A DNA stretch of 64,000 nt from Roseiarcus sp963759955 (GTDB lineage Bacteria; Pseudomonadota; Alphaproteobacteria; Rhizobiales; Beijerinckiaceae). The stretch lies in NCBI GenBank assembly GCA_963759955.1, contig CAVXCA010000099.1:1-64000 (forward strand), read 5' to 3'. The notes beneath the pieces are model-generated. The model worked only from the letters and a program-made list of their open reading frames with translations, was not told the origin of the DNA and searched no databases. A program made the translations under genes and the position numbers. Below, piece after piece: positions 55,998 through 64,000 of this stretch. Each line of letters begins with the position of its first letter. Position 1 is the first letter of the stretch.

Positions 55998-56768
55998 TCA
56001 TGAAGCCGATTTGACCGGCGCCGGCGCGCTCGCGCCGCCGTAACGCCTCTCGCGCGCCGCAAATTGCGCCAGCGCGGACTCGAACGCGGCATGGTCGAAA
56101 TCCGGCCAATGGATCGGCAGGAAGACCAGTTCGGCGTAGGCCGCCTGCCAGAGCATGAAGTTCGAAAGACGCTGCTCGCCGGAGGTGCGAATGATGAGAT
56201 CGGGATCGGGGACGCCCGCAGCGCCCAGGCCCATCGCGAACAGATCGGCGTCGATCGCCGCCGGATCGAGCTTGCCCTCGGCCGCCTGACGCGCCAAAGC
56301 GCGCGCCGCCTCGACGATCTCCTGGCGCGCGCCGTAGTTGAAAGCGACGACGAGGGTGAGGCCGCGATTGGCCGCGGTCAGCGTCTCCGCTTCGTCGAGC
56401 AGCGCCGCGATGTCGGGGGGGAGCCCCGCGCGCAGGCCGATCACCCGCACCCGCACGTCGTTGCGATGAAGATCGGCCAGGTCGTTGCGGATGTAGCGCT
56501 TGAGAAGCCCCATCAGCATGGCGACCTCTTCGGCCGGCCGGCTCCAGTTCTCCGACGAGAAACTATAGATCGTCAAATAGGGAATGCCGAAATCGATGGC
56601 GGAACGCACCGTACGGCGCACCGCTTCGACGCCGCGCCGATGGCCCTCGAAACGCGGCAGCCCGCGCGACTGCGCCCAGCGCCCGTTGCCGTCCATGATG
56701 ATGGCGACGTGCTCGGGCTCGCGGCGTTTCGCGTTGAAGCGCGGCGTTTCGATTGGGGACGACGACAT
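55998..56768 (-). CDS. uppS: Undecaprenyl pyrophosphate synthase (cis-prenyltransferase)
   Basis: A 256-residue cis-prenyltransferase making the C55 carrier for peptidoglycan and other wall polymers. Family marks are IIMDGNGRWAQSRGLPRFEGH (catalytic Asp in the first part), YSFSSENWSRP, FNYGARQEIV and DLIIRTSGEQRLSNFMLWQ split over two blocks. ATG 56768 is used. frr ends 29 bases upstream, so both are in one operon. Confidence 0.96.
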   Translation of the reverse strand: MSSSPIETPRFNAKRREPEHVAIIMDGNGRWAQSRGLPRFEGHRRGVEAVRRTVRSAIDFGIPYLTIYSFSSENWSRPAEEVAMLMGLLKRYIRNDLADLHRNDVRVRVIGLRAGLPPDIAALLDEAETLTAANRGLTLVVAFNYGARQEIVEAARALARQAAEGKLDPAAIDADLFAMGLGAAGVPDPDLIIRTSGEQRLSNFMLWQAAYAELVFLPIHWPDFDHAAFESALAQFAARERRYGGASAPAPVKSAS

Positions 56769-56797
56769 GCGGCAGCCTCGGCGGGGTCGCGGCGCGA

Positions 56798-57364
56798 CTA
56801 GATCTGCATGATTTCCTTTTCCTTGGTCGCGAGCAAGACGTCGATTTCTCCGATCGCCTGATCGGTCGCCTTCTGCACTTCGGCTTCGTGGCGCTTTTCG
56901 TCGTCTTCGGCGATCGCGTGCTCCTTGAGGAGTTTCTTCAGCACGTCGATGCCATCGCGGCGAACATGACGCACGGCGACGCGCGCGTCCTCGGAGTACT
57001 TGTGCGCGACCTTGACCATCTCCTTGCGGCGCTGCTCGTTGAGTTCGGGAATGCGGATGCGCAGCGTCGTGCCCTCCACCGTCGGGCTGAGGCCGAGATT
57101 GGCGTCGCGAATCGCCTTGTCGACGGCATGGACCATCGCCTTGTCCCAAACCGAAACGGACAAAGCGCGCGGCTCGGGCACGCTGATCGTCGCCACCTGG
57201 TTGAGCGGCATGCGCTGTCCATAGGCCTCGACGTGGACGGGCTCGAGCAGCCCGACGCTCGCCCGGCCGGTGCGCAGACCGTTCAGTTCGTGCCTGAGCG
57301 TGGCGTTCGCGCCCTGCATGCGGCGCTTAAGGTCGGCAAGATCGAAATTCGGCAAGGCGGCCAT
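56798..57364 (-). CDS. frr: Ribosome recycling factor
   Basis: A 188-residue RRF that, with EF-G, splits the ribosome after termination. Typical are LRTGRASVGLLEPVHVEAYG, the middle NLGLSPTVEGTTLRIRIPEL and KYSEDARVAVRHVRRDGID, and the end LLATKEKEIMQI. It is the first gene of the envelope cluster here. In most relatives rpsB-tsf-pyrH precede it, but here the DUF502 gene does. Confidence 0.97.
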   Translation of the reverse strand: MAALPNFDLADLKRRMQGANATLRHELNGLRTGRASVGLLEPVHVEAYGQRMPLNQVATISVPEPRALSVSVWDKAMVHAVDKAIRDANLGLSPTVEGTTLRIRIPELNEQRRKEMVKVAHKYSEDARVAVRHVRRDGIDVLKKLLKEHAIAEDDEKRHEAEVQKATDQAIGEIDVLLATKEKEIMQI

Positions 57365-57554
57365 CGTTGTAGACCCACATCTTTCGTTGGACGGACATTG
57401 ACGTTCGCTGGCCGCCGGAGCGGCCGATTCGGGGCGCGCGCGGCGGCGAGGCGTCTTGATAGCATAGCTTGCGGCGCATGACAGTGGGGCGCGGTCGCGC
57501 CTGCGCGCAGCCCCCTGCCCGCCCCGGCCTCCCGATTCTGTCGAGCGCGGGCCG

Positions 57555-58283
57555 TCAGGGGCTCGGCGCCGCGCTCGCGCCGATCGCCGGCTTTTCGCGG
57601 CGCGCCGCCTGGGCCATCGCGGCGAGCGCGGCCTGACCCTCGGGCTGGATCAACCCGGCGGACATGATCAGCTTGGCCGCATCGTCCGGCGTCATCGGCA
57701 GTTCGATGATGTCGGCGGTGGGCACGAAGAAATAGAAACCCGTCGTCGGGTTGGGCGTGCACGGCAGAAACACCGAGGTCATCCCGCCGGTCGGCAGGAC
57801 GTCGGCGACGACCGGGGGAGGATCGGAGGAAATGAACACCACCGACCACGAGCCCTTGAGCGGAAACTCCACCAGACCGACCTTGCGAAAGTGGGTGCCG
57901 CCCTGGCTGAACAGCGTTTCGAATATCTGTTTCACGCTCTTGTAGATGCCGCGCACCACCGGCGTGCGATCGACCATCGCCTCGCCGATGTTCACCAGGG
58001 TACGGCCGGCGATGTTGGCGGCCAGGAACCCCAGCAAGGTGAGGCCGATGACCACGATGACGACCCCGAAGCCGGGGACGTGGAAGGGCAAATAGGAATT
58101 GGGCCAGAGGCTCGCCGGGGCCAGAGGCCTGATCCAATTGTCGACGGTGTCGATGAACCACCACGCGATGTATGCCGTCACCGCGAGCGGGCCGAAAATC
58201 ACCAGCCCGGTGAAGAACCAGGATCGCAGGCGCGCGGCGAGCGAGCGGTGAAACGCGCCGCCGGGCTTGGACTCTGACGTCAT
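57555..58283 (-). CDS. DUF502 family membrane protein
   Basis: A 242-residue DUF502 (COG2928) protein with two transmembrane segments near the N-terminus (WFFTGLVIFGPLAVTAYIAWW and the GVVIVVIGLTLLGFLAAN stretch) and a soluble C-terminal part (VVRGIYKSVKQIFETLF, FLPCTPNPTTGFYFFVP). Its function is unknown; the family is widespread in bacteria and plants. ATG 58283. It is in the same direction as frr, 190 bases upstream, and 77 bases after glmS. Confidence 0.9.
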   Translation of the reverse strand: MTSESKPGGAFHRSLAARLRSWFFTGLVIFGPLAVTAYIAWWFIDTVDNWIRPLAPASLWPNSYLPFHVPGFGVVIVVIGLTLLGFLAANIAGRTLVNIGEAMVDRTPVVRGIYKSVKQIFETLFSQGGTHFRKVGLVEFPLKGSWSVVFISSDPPPVVADVLPTGGMTSVFLPCTPNPTTGFYFFVPTADIIELPMTPDDAAKLIMSAGLIQPEGQAALAAMAQAARREKPAIGASAAPSP

Positions 58284-58360
58284 CGTCGCTCTCGGCAGGA
58301 AGGAACGCCTGCGAACATGGCCGCTCGAGCCGGCAAACGCAAGGCGCGATCGCGCCGACC

Positions 58361-60184
58361 TTATTCCACCGTCACCGACTTGGCGAGATTGCGCGGCTGG
58401 TCGGCGTCTTTGCCCATGATCACGGCGGTGTGATAGGCGAGCATCTGCACCGGCGCGGCGTAGACGATCGGCGCAAAGGACGCGGCCATGTCGGGCATGG
58501 CGAGGAAGCCTTCGAGGTCGAGCGCCGCCTCCTCGGCGGCGTGGCGTTCGCCGATCAGGATGATGCGCCCGCCGCGCGCGGCGACTTCCTGCATATTCGA
58601 GACGGTCTTTTCGAACACTGCGTCTCTCGGCGCAATGACGATCACCGGCATGTCCTCGTCGATCAGCGCGATCGGCCCGTGCTTCAATTCGCCGGCCGCG
58701 TAGCCCTCGGCGTGGATGTAGCTGAGCTCCTTGAGCTTGAGCGCGCCCTCGAGCGCGATCGGATAGGCGGTGCCGCGACCGAGGTAGAGGACGTCGCGGG
58801 CGCGCGCGAGCTTGTGGGCGATCTGTTCGAGTGAGGGCTCCAGCTTCAGCGCCTCGGCCAGAAGTCCGGGCGTGGCGATGAGTTCCCCCACCAGCGCGGC
58901 TTCCTGCTCTTCGCCGAGCGCGCCGCGGGCGCGCGCAAGCCCGAGCGCCAGGCACGCCAGCGTCGCGAGCTGACAGGTGAAGGCCTTGGTCGAGGCGACG
59001 CCGATCTCCGGCCCGGCCAGGGTCGGCGCGGCGACGTCGGCCAAGCGCGCGATGCTGGAGGTCGCGACATTGACGACGGCGACGGTCTTGCCGCCCTGCT
59101 CCCTGGCGTAGCGCAGCGAAGCGAGCGTATCGGCGGTTTCGCCCGATTGCGAAATGAAGATCGTCAGGCCGCCCTTTTCCACGGGGGCCTCGCGATAGCG
59201 ATATTCGGAAGCGACGTCGATCTCGACCGGCAGGCGGGCGAAACGCTCGATCCAATATTTGCCGATGAGGCCGGCCATATAGGCGGTGCCGCAACCGACG
59301 ATCGAAACCCGCGAAATCTCCTTGGGGTCGACGGGCCAGGCGAAGGGGCGCAGACGCTGCGCGCCCATATCGACGTAGTGGGCGATGGTGTGGCCGACGA
59401 CTTCCGGCTGTTCGTGGAACTCCTTGGCCATGAAGTGGCGATAATTGCCCTTTTCCGCCAGAAGTCCGCCCGCCGGACTGCGCGCGACGCGGCGCGTGAC
59501 GATTCTGTCCGCGGCGTCGTGGAATTCGGCGCCCTCGCGCGTCACTATGACCCAGTCGCCCTCTTCGAGATACGCGACGCGGTCGGTGAAGGGCGCCAGC
59601 GCCAGCGCGTCCGAGCCCAGATACATCTCGCCCTCGCCGTAGCCGACGGCGAGCGGCGCGCCCTGGCGCGCGCCGATCAACAGATTGTCCTCGCCGTCGA
59701 ACAGATAGACGAGCGCGAAGGCCCCGCGCAGGCGCTTGAGCGCCGCCGCGACCGCCTGCTTCGGGCTCTTGCCCGTCGCCATTTCGTCTTCGACCAGAAA
59801 CGCCGCGACTTCCGAATCGGTCTCGGTGGCGAAGCGATACCCCTTGGCGATCAACTCCTCGCGCAAGGCCTTGAAGTTCTCGATGATGCCGTTGTGGACG
59901 ACGGCGAGATGCGGGCTGGCGTGCGGATGGGCGTTGAGCTCGGTCGGCTTGCCGTGCGTCGCCCAGCGGGTGTGGCCGATGCCGATCGCGCCCTCGAGCG
60001 GCGAAGCCTCGAGGCGCGCCTCGAGATTCTTCAGCTTGCCCTCGGCGCGCAGCCGCGTCAGTCGGCCGTTTTCCAGCGTCGCGACGCCCGCCGAATCATA
60101 GCCGCGATATTCGAGCCGCTTCAGGGCGGCCAGGATGTCCCCCGCCACCGGGCCGCGCCCCAGAATCCCTACGATCCCGCACAT
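58361..60184 (-). CDS. glmS: Glutamine-fructose-6-phosphate aminotransferase
   Basis: A 607-residue GlmS, the first step to UDP-GlcNAc. The N-terminal glutaminase begins MCGIVGILGRG with the nucleophile Cys just after Met1, and two SIS domains follow (FISQSGETADTLASLRYA, LGRGTAYPIALEGALKLKE). It ends AKSVTVE as usual. It supplies glucosamine-6-phosphate for GlmU, coded nearby. No glmS ribozyme or other leader motif was recognised upstream. Confidence 0.97.
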   Translation of the reverse strand: MCGIVGILGRGPVAGDILAALKRLEYRGYDSAGVATLENGRLTRLRAEGKLKNLEARLEASPLEGAIGIGHTRWATHGKPTELNAHPHASPHLAVVHNGIIENFKALREELIAKGYRFATETDSEVAAFLVEDEMATGKSPKQAVAAALKRLRGAFALVYLFDGEDNLLIGARQGAPLAVGYGEGEMYLGSDALALAPFTDRVAYLEEGDWVIVTREGAEFHDAADRIVTRRVARSPAGGLLAEKGNYRHFMAKEFHEQPEVVGHTIAHYVDMGAQRLRPFAWPVDPKEISRVSIVGCGTAYMAGLIGKYWIERFARLPVEIDVASEYRYREAPVEKGGLTIFISQSGETADTLASLRYAREQGGKTVAVVNVATSSIARLADVAAPTLAGPEIGVASTKAFTCQLATLACLALGLARARGALGEEQEAALVGELIATPGLLAEALKLEPSLEQIAHKLARARDVLYLGRGTAYPIALEGALKLKELSYIHAEGYAAGELKHGPIALIDEDMPVIVIAPRDAVFEKTVSNMQEVAARGGRIILIGERHAAEEAALDLEGFLAMPDMAASFAPIVYAAPVQMLAYHTAVIMGKDADQPRNLAKSVTVE

Positions 60185-60842
60185 CGTTCCGTCCGATTTT
60201 CACGCCCTGAGTTCGAATTCCTGCAAGCGTTAGGCCATTGCAGGGCCGCCGTTCAAGTCACATTGGGTGACGGGTTGTGAAGGGGGGATGGACAAGCCGA
60301 GCGTTTGGCGCGCCTCAGAGCCCCGGCGCCTTGCGCGCGCTCGAGCCGAGACATTGCGCTTCACGCGACCAAATCCGGCAACTCGGTTCATCCATCGGCT
60401 CTCGCTGCGAACGTCTCGTCAAAAGACGCCGTTCCAGCGCAATGCATAGATGATTAGACCCAAAATCAGCAAAAGGCTCCCGATCACCGCTTCTTGACTA
60501 ATACGCATCGCCACCCCTCCAAGGCCCCGACTCGATTATCGGCCGCGCCGAACGTCGCCGCCTACTGCGGGCGCCGCGCCATCTCCTCGCCGCACGCTCG
60601 AACGATGCGGCGCCATCACCACAGATTCCGACCCTGAGAGCCCGTCAAGGCCCCCAGCCGCGGCGCGGCGCCGCAGGGGGGTCAAGGGACGCCCGTCCGA
60701 GGAGGCCGCCCATGGCGCCGTCCTCGACACTTCGTCACAGCCGGTAAAGAGCCGCTCCGAGCGGCGAGACGGCGCAGGGCGTCCCCGATCCGGCCGCATC
60801 GATTAACCCCAGTTCGCGGCCCAGCGAACCGCTGACGCGTCC
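60185..60842. other. Gap between glmU and glmS
   Basis: A stretch of 658 bases between two same-strand genes. Apart from the 29-codon ORF at 60419-60508 no gene can be supported. Bases 60536-60800 hold a GC-rich region with a frame of 87 codons that has no sign of being real. The promoter of glmS must lie in the left part, but no clear hexamers were found. Confidence 0.5.
60419..60508 (-). CDS. Very small single-helix membrane protein (29 residues)
   Basis: ATG 60508 is preceded by GGAGGGG at seven bases, an excellent ribosome site. The peptide begins MRISQEAVIGS, then has one hydrophobic helix (LLLILGLIIYAL) and a short charged end RWNGVF. Codons are more AT-rich than in neighbouring genes. 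It is too short for homology judgement by eye, but the ribosome site and perfect transmembrane profile argue for a real small protein. Any link to GlmS or GlmU is unknown. Confidence 0.55.
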   Translation of the reverse strand: MRISQEAVIGSLLLILGLIIYALRWNGVF

Positions 60843-62210
60843 CTAGCCCTTCTTCTTCCTCTCCCGAAACGCCTTCGCCCAGCCGGGCTTGGTCATCTGA
60901 TGGCCGCGCGCGACCGCGAGGGCGTCGGGCTCGACGTCCTTGGTCACCACCGAGCCCGAACCGACGTAGGCGCCGTCCCCGATCGAAACCGGGGCGACCA
61001 GCGCGGAATTGGAGCCGATGAAGGCGCCGGCGCCGATGTCGGTCTTATACTTGTTGAAGCCGTCGTAATTGCAGGTGATGGTTCCCGCGCCGACGTTGGC
61101 GCCGGCGCCGACGCGCGCGTCGCCGATGTAGCTCAGGTGATTGACCTTGGCGCCGGCCTCGATCGAGGCCGCCTTGATCTCGACGAAGTTGCCGACTTTG
61201 GCTTTTTCGGCGATGTCCGCGCCGGGGCGCAGGCGCGCATAAGGGCCGACCGAGGCGAGCGAAGCGACGCGGGCGCCTTCGAGATGGGAGAAGGCGTGGA
61301 TCACGGCGCCGTCGTCGATCGTCACGCCCTTGCCGACGACGACATGCGGTTCGATCGTGACGTCGCGGCCGATTTTCGCGTCCATCGACAGGAACACCGT
61401 CTCCGGCGCGATCAGCGTCGCGCCCTCGATCATCGCGCGCTCGCGCAAGCGGTGCTGCATCGTGGCCTCGGCGCGGGCGAGTTGGACGCGATCGTTGACG
61501 CCCATGACTTCCTCTTCGCTCGCCATCCGCGCCTCGGCGCGAAGGCCGCGCCGCCGCGCGATCTCGACGAGATCGGTGAGATAGAACTCGTGTTGCGCGT
61601 TGTCGCAGCCGATCGTCTCGAGCATCGCGAGCGCCTCTGCGCCTGCGAAGGCCATCGGCCCGGCGTTGCAGCGGGAAATCGCGCGCTCCTCGGGGCTCGC
61701 GTCCTTATGCTCGCGGATGGCGACGAGGCGCCCCTCGCTTTCGATCAGCCGGCCGTAGCCGGTCGGGTCGGCGGCCGTAAAGCCGAGCACGACGAGCCTC
61801 GCGCCCCCGGCGAGCCTATCCCGTAACGCGGCGAGGGTTTGCGCGGAGATCAGCGGAATGTCGGCGTAAGTGACCAGGATGTCGTCGAATCCGCGTGCGA
61901 TCGCCGCGCGCGCCGCGAGCGTCGCATGGGCGGTGCCCTTGCGTTCGTTCTGCACGAAGATTTCCGCGCCCGGCGCGCGTTTCAGCGCTTCGGCGGCGAC
62001 GTCGTCGCGATTGGGGCCGACGACGACCGCGATTTGCTCCGCGCCGGCGCCGACGAGCGCGTCGAGCGCATGGGCGATCATCGCGCGCCCGGCGATCTCG
62101 TGCAGCGCCTTGGGGCGCGCCGAGCGCATGCGCACGCCCTCGCCCGCCGCCAGCGCGATGCCCAGACAGGAGCGGCGCGGCAGCGTTGCGATCGAATGCG
62201 GCGCCTTCAT
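60843..62210 (-). CDS. glmU: Bifunctional GlmU (uridyltransferase and acetyltransferase)
   Basis: A 455-residue GlmU that acetylates glucosamine-1-phosphate and then makes UDP-GlcNAc. The N-terminal nucleotidyltransferase motif is LAAGEGVRMRSARPKALHEIAG and the C-terminal hexapeptide helix contains GNFVEIKAASIEAGAKVNHLSYIGD (split motif) and NYDGFNKYKTDIG. ATG 62210 follows GAGGGG; the open frame to 62288 is not needed. Its product is the substrate of LpxA. Confidence 0.96.
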   Translation of the reverse strand: MKAPHSIATLPRRSCLGIALAAGEGVRMRSARPKALHEIAGRAMIAHALDALVGAGAEQIAVVVGPNRDDVAAEALKRAPGAEIFVQNERKGTAHATLAARAAIARGFDDILVTYADIPLISAQTLAALRDRLAGGARLVVLGFTAADPTGYGRLIESEGRLVAIREHKDASPEERAISRCNAGPMAFAGAEALAMLETIGCDNAQHEFYLTDLVEIARRRGLRAEARMASEEEVMGVNDRVQLARAEATMQHRLRERAMIEGATLIAPETVFLSMDAKIGRDVTIEPHVVVGKGVTIDDGAVIHAFSHLEGARVASLASVGPYARLRPGADIAEKAKVGNFVEIKAASIEAGAKVNHLSYIGDARVGAGANVGAGTITCNYDGFNKYKTDIGAGAFIGSNSALVAPVSIGDGAYVGSGSVVTKDVEPDALAVARGHQMTKPGWAKAFRERKKKG

Positions 62211-62504
62211 CGGCCCCTCCTCTTCAAGCGTTTGCGGCGGCCCCGGCGTGCGCGACGGCGGCGGCGGAGCCTTGCTCGCCATGCGCATATCAGGCTTTCG
62301 TAAATCAGTCGAAAAAGCGGCTCGCGGCGGCGGCGGAATAGGCTATAGAAGGGGCGCCGCGCGTCACAAATTCCGCGCTCATTACGCGCACGAATGGCGT
62401 TAAGCGATTGATATCGAATGTTGTTCTATGAGGCAAAGCGCCCCGCTCGCCGGCAGACTTGCCAGGCCCGCGGGACGCTGCGGGAAGCGCGAACGAAGAG
62501 CGTC

Positions 62505-64000
62505 ATGGCAAGCAGCCCGAGACGGGATTTCCTCAAGTTGGCCTTCGGCGGCGCACTCGCCGCCGCGAGCGCCGCGCTGACGAGCGCGCGCGCGAGCGCC
62601 GAACCGCTCGGGCCGCCGAGCGCGTTCACGCCCGACTCGGTGCTGGACATGGCGCGCGCACTCGCCAAGTCGCCCTTCAAGGCGCCCAAATCGACGCTGC
62701 CCGACGTCTTCTCCAATCTCAATTTCGAGCAATATTCCGCGATTCGACGCAATCCGGGCTCGGCGGTGTGGAACGACGAAAAATTCGGCTTCGAGCTCGA
62801 ACCGCTGCACCGCGGCTTCGTTTTCGCGACGCCGATGCAGCTCGCCATCGTCGAAAACGGTCAGGCGCAGCGTGTGATCTACGATCGCGCCGCTTACGAT
62901 TTCGGCAAACTGCAACCGCCGGAGGATCTGCCCGACCTCGGCTTTTCCGGCGTGCGCGTGCTCAAGGCGGCCGCCGGCGACGGCTGGCGGGATCTGGCGA
63001 TCTTCCAGGGTGCGACATTCTTTCGCAGTCTCGCGCGCGGCCAGACTTACGGCGTCAACGCCCGCGGCCTGTCGATTCGCACCGGCGACGACCAGGGCGA
63101 GGAGTTTCCGCTGTTCCGCGCTCTGTGGATCGAAAAGCCGAGCCCCGCTTCGGACACGCTGACGATTCACGCGCTGCTCGATTCGGCGAGCCTGACCGGG
63201 GCCTTCCACTTCACCCTGCGCCCCGGCGAAGCCACGATCATCGACACCGAATTGACGCTGGTGGCGCGCGTCGCGGTCGATCATCTCGGCCTCGGCGCGA
63301 TGACGGCGACCTATCTCTTCGGCGCGCTCGATCATCGGCGCCCCGACGACGTGCGCCCCAACGTCTACGACGTCGGAGGATTGCAAATTCTCACCGGCGC
63401 CGGCGAGTGGCTGTGGCGCCCGGTCGCCAGTCGCGACACCTTGCAGATTTCCGCGTTTGGCGACATGAATCCGCGTGGTTTCGGCTTTCTCCAGCGCGCG
63501 CGGGTCCTGGACGTCTTCGACGACGACGACGCTCATTGGGAATTGCGCCCCTCACTGTGGATCGAGCCGATCGGCGACTGGGGCGAGGGTGAAGTGATCC
63601 TGCTCGAAATCCCCTCCGATTCCGAAAACAACGACAACGTCATCGCGCAGTGGCGGCCGAAGGCGGGCCTCGCCGAGGGCGCGACGGTCTCGTTCGCTTA
63701 TCGCCAGTTCTGGTGCTGGGCGCCGCCGGCGCGTCCCACCCTGGCGACGGTGGCGAGTTCGCGCTCCGGCAAGATCGGCAAGCGGCGGCGCTTCATCGTC
63801 GAATTCGTCTCCGATCTGTTCGCCGATCCGCAGAAAGCGGCCGAAGCGAGCGCTTCGATCGAGGCCTCGCCCGGGCAGATCGTCGCCACCCGCCTTTATC
63901 CGTACAAGGAACGGCGCTCGATTCGCGTCGTCTTCGATCTCGATCCCGGATCGGAGTCCTATTCCGAGTTGCGCCTCGTCCTCAAGGCGGCCAATCAACC
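62505..64000 (+). CDS. opgG: Periplasmic glucan biosynthesis protein OpgG (MdoG), cut by window edge
   Basis: Open from ATG 62505 to the end of the window without a stop (498 codons seen, family length about 510-540). It starts with a twin-arginine signal (SSPRRDFLKLAFGGALAAA), so export by Tat is likely. Then comes the MdoG/OpgG beta-sandwich: FEQYSAIRRNP, FQGATFFRSLARGQTYGVNARGLSI (in two blocks), DMNPRGFGFLQRARV and the Ig-like second part. It acts in making osmoregulated periplasmic glucans. OpgD is a close relative that also uses Tat signals, so the exact paralogue is not certain. It is divergent from glmU across 294 bases. Confidence 0.9.
   Translation, partial: MASSPRRDFLKLAFGGALAAASAALTSARASAEPLGPPSAFTPDSVLDMARALAKSPFKAPKSTLPDVFSNLNFEQYSAIRRNPGSAVWNDEKFGFELEPLHRGFVFATPMQLAIVENGQAQRVIYDRAAYDFGKLQPPEDLPDLGFSGVRVLKAAAGDGWRDLAIFQGATFFRSLARGQTYGVNARGLSIRTGDDQGEEFPLFRALWIEKPSPASDTLTIHALLDSASLTGAFHFTLRPGEATIIDTELTLVARVAVDHLGLGAMTATYLFGALDHRRPDDVRPNVYDVGGLQILTGAGEWLWRPVASRDTLQISAFGDMNPRGFGFLQRARVLDVFDDDDAHWELRPSLWIEPIGDWGEGEVILLEIPSDSENNDNVIAQWRPKAGLAEGATVSFAYRQFWCWAPPARPTLATVASSRSGKIGKRRRFIVEFVSDLFADPQKAAEASASIEASPGQIVATRLYPYKERRSIRVVFDLDPGSESYSELRLVLKAANQ

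Noticed and set aside
60536..60799. 87-codon minus-strand frame in the glmU-glmS gap
   Set aside because: Arg/Gly/Ala-rich chance frame with no domain signs.

Overview
The window is 64 kb of a GC-rich chromosome that looks like an alphaproteobacterium of the order Hyphomicrobiales (Rhizobiales). The evidence is the gene order frr-uppS-cdsA-dxr-rseP-bamA-lpxD-fabZ-lpxA-lpxI-lpxB next to gltA, comEC near gltX, and use of LpxI rather than LpxH. A form I aerobic carbon monoxide dehydrogenase operon marks the organism as a likely CO oxidiser. The exact family (for example Beijerinckiaceae or Methylocystaceae) is only a guess. No tRNA, rRNA, CRISPR array, prophage or replication origin was seen.

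Layout. (1) 1-1.2 kb: an IS630-family transposase runs off the left edge and has cut a DUF4062 gene in a visibly AT-rich patch. (2) 1.2-12 kb: guaA, DUF29, a class III aminotransferase, two LysE-type exporters, a tightly packed run of methyltransferases (tam, tlyA, a TrmA/RlmD-like enzyme) coupled to an FAD-linked oxidase, a DUF2233 secreted protein and a GNAT acetyltransferase. (3) 12.1-20.9 kb, minus strand: coxC-coxM-coxS-coxL-coxD-coxE-coxF plus an undescribed small membrane protein. CoxL carries the form I AYRCSFR motif; CoxD, CoxE and CoxF are maturation proteins; CoxC is an MHYT-LytTR membrane regulator. (4) 21-27.7 kb: redox enzymes (old yellow enzyme, aldo/keto reductase, SDR), an MFS exporter, glutamate dehydrogenase and an unknown gene. 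(5) 27.9-38.4 kb: two divergent Nramp-like transporters, a frameshifted tetR beside an intact operator-promoter-operator array, rpmG with its own promoter and terminator, a set of genes of a low-oxygen/stress type (host attachment protein, DUF2267, Mth938-like, HPF-cold shock fusion) with an FNR/FixK-like box, comEC, and a structured leader with a nested small ORF ahead of the second Nramp-like gene. (6) 38.5-44.7 kb: gltX, a duplicated-permease ABC transporter without a binding protein, and gltA. (7) 44.7-57.4 kb, minus strand: the lipid A / envelope cluster from frr to lpxB. (8) 57.5-64 kb: DUF502, glmS, a 29-residue membrane peptide gene, glmU, and the start of opgG.

How it fits together: glmS and glmU make UDP-GlcNAc, the substrate of LpxA. 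LpxA, LpxD, LpxI and LpxB build the lipid A core. FabZ supplies acyl chains, UppS and Dxr supply isoprenoid carriers, CdsA makes phospholipid precursors, BamA inserts outer-membrane proteins and RseP senses envelope stress. The most notable items are the form I CO dehydrogenase operon with its coupled unknown membrane gene, the structured leader of the second Nramp-like gene, and the TetR-type control region whose regulator gene is broken.
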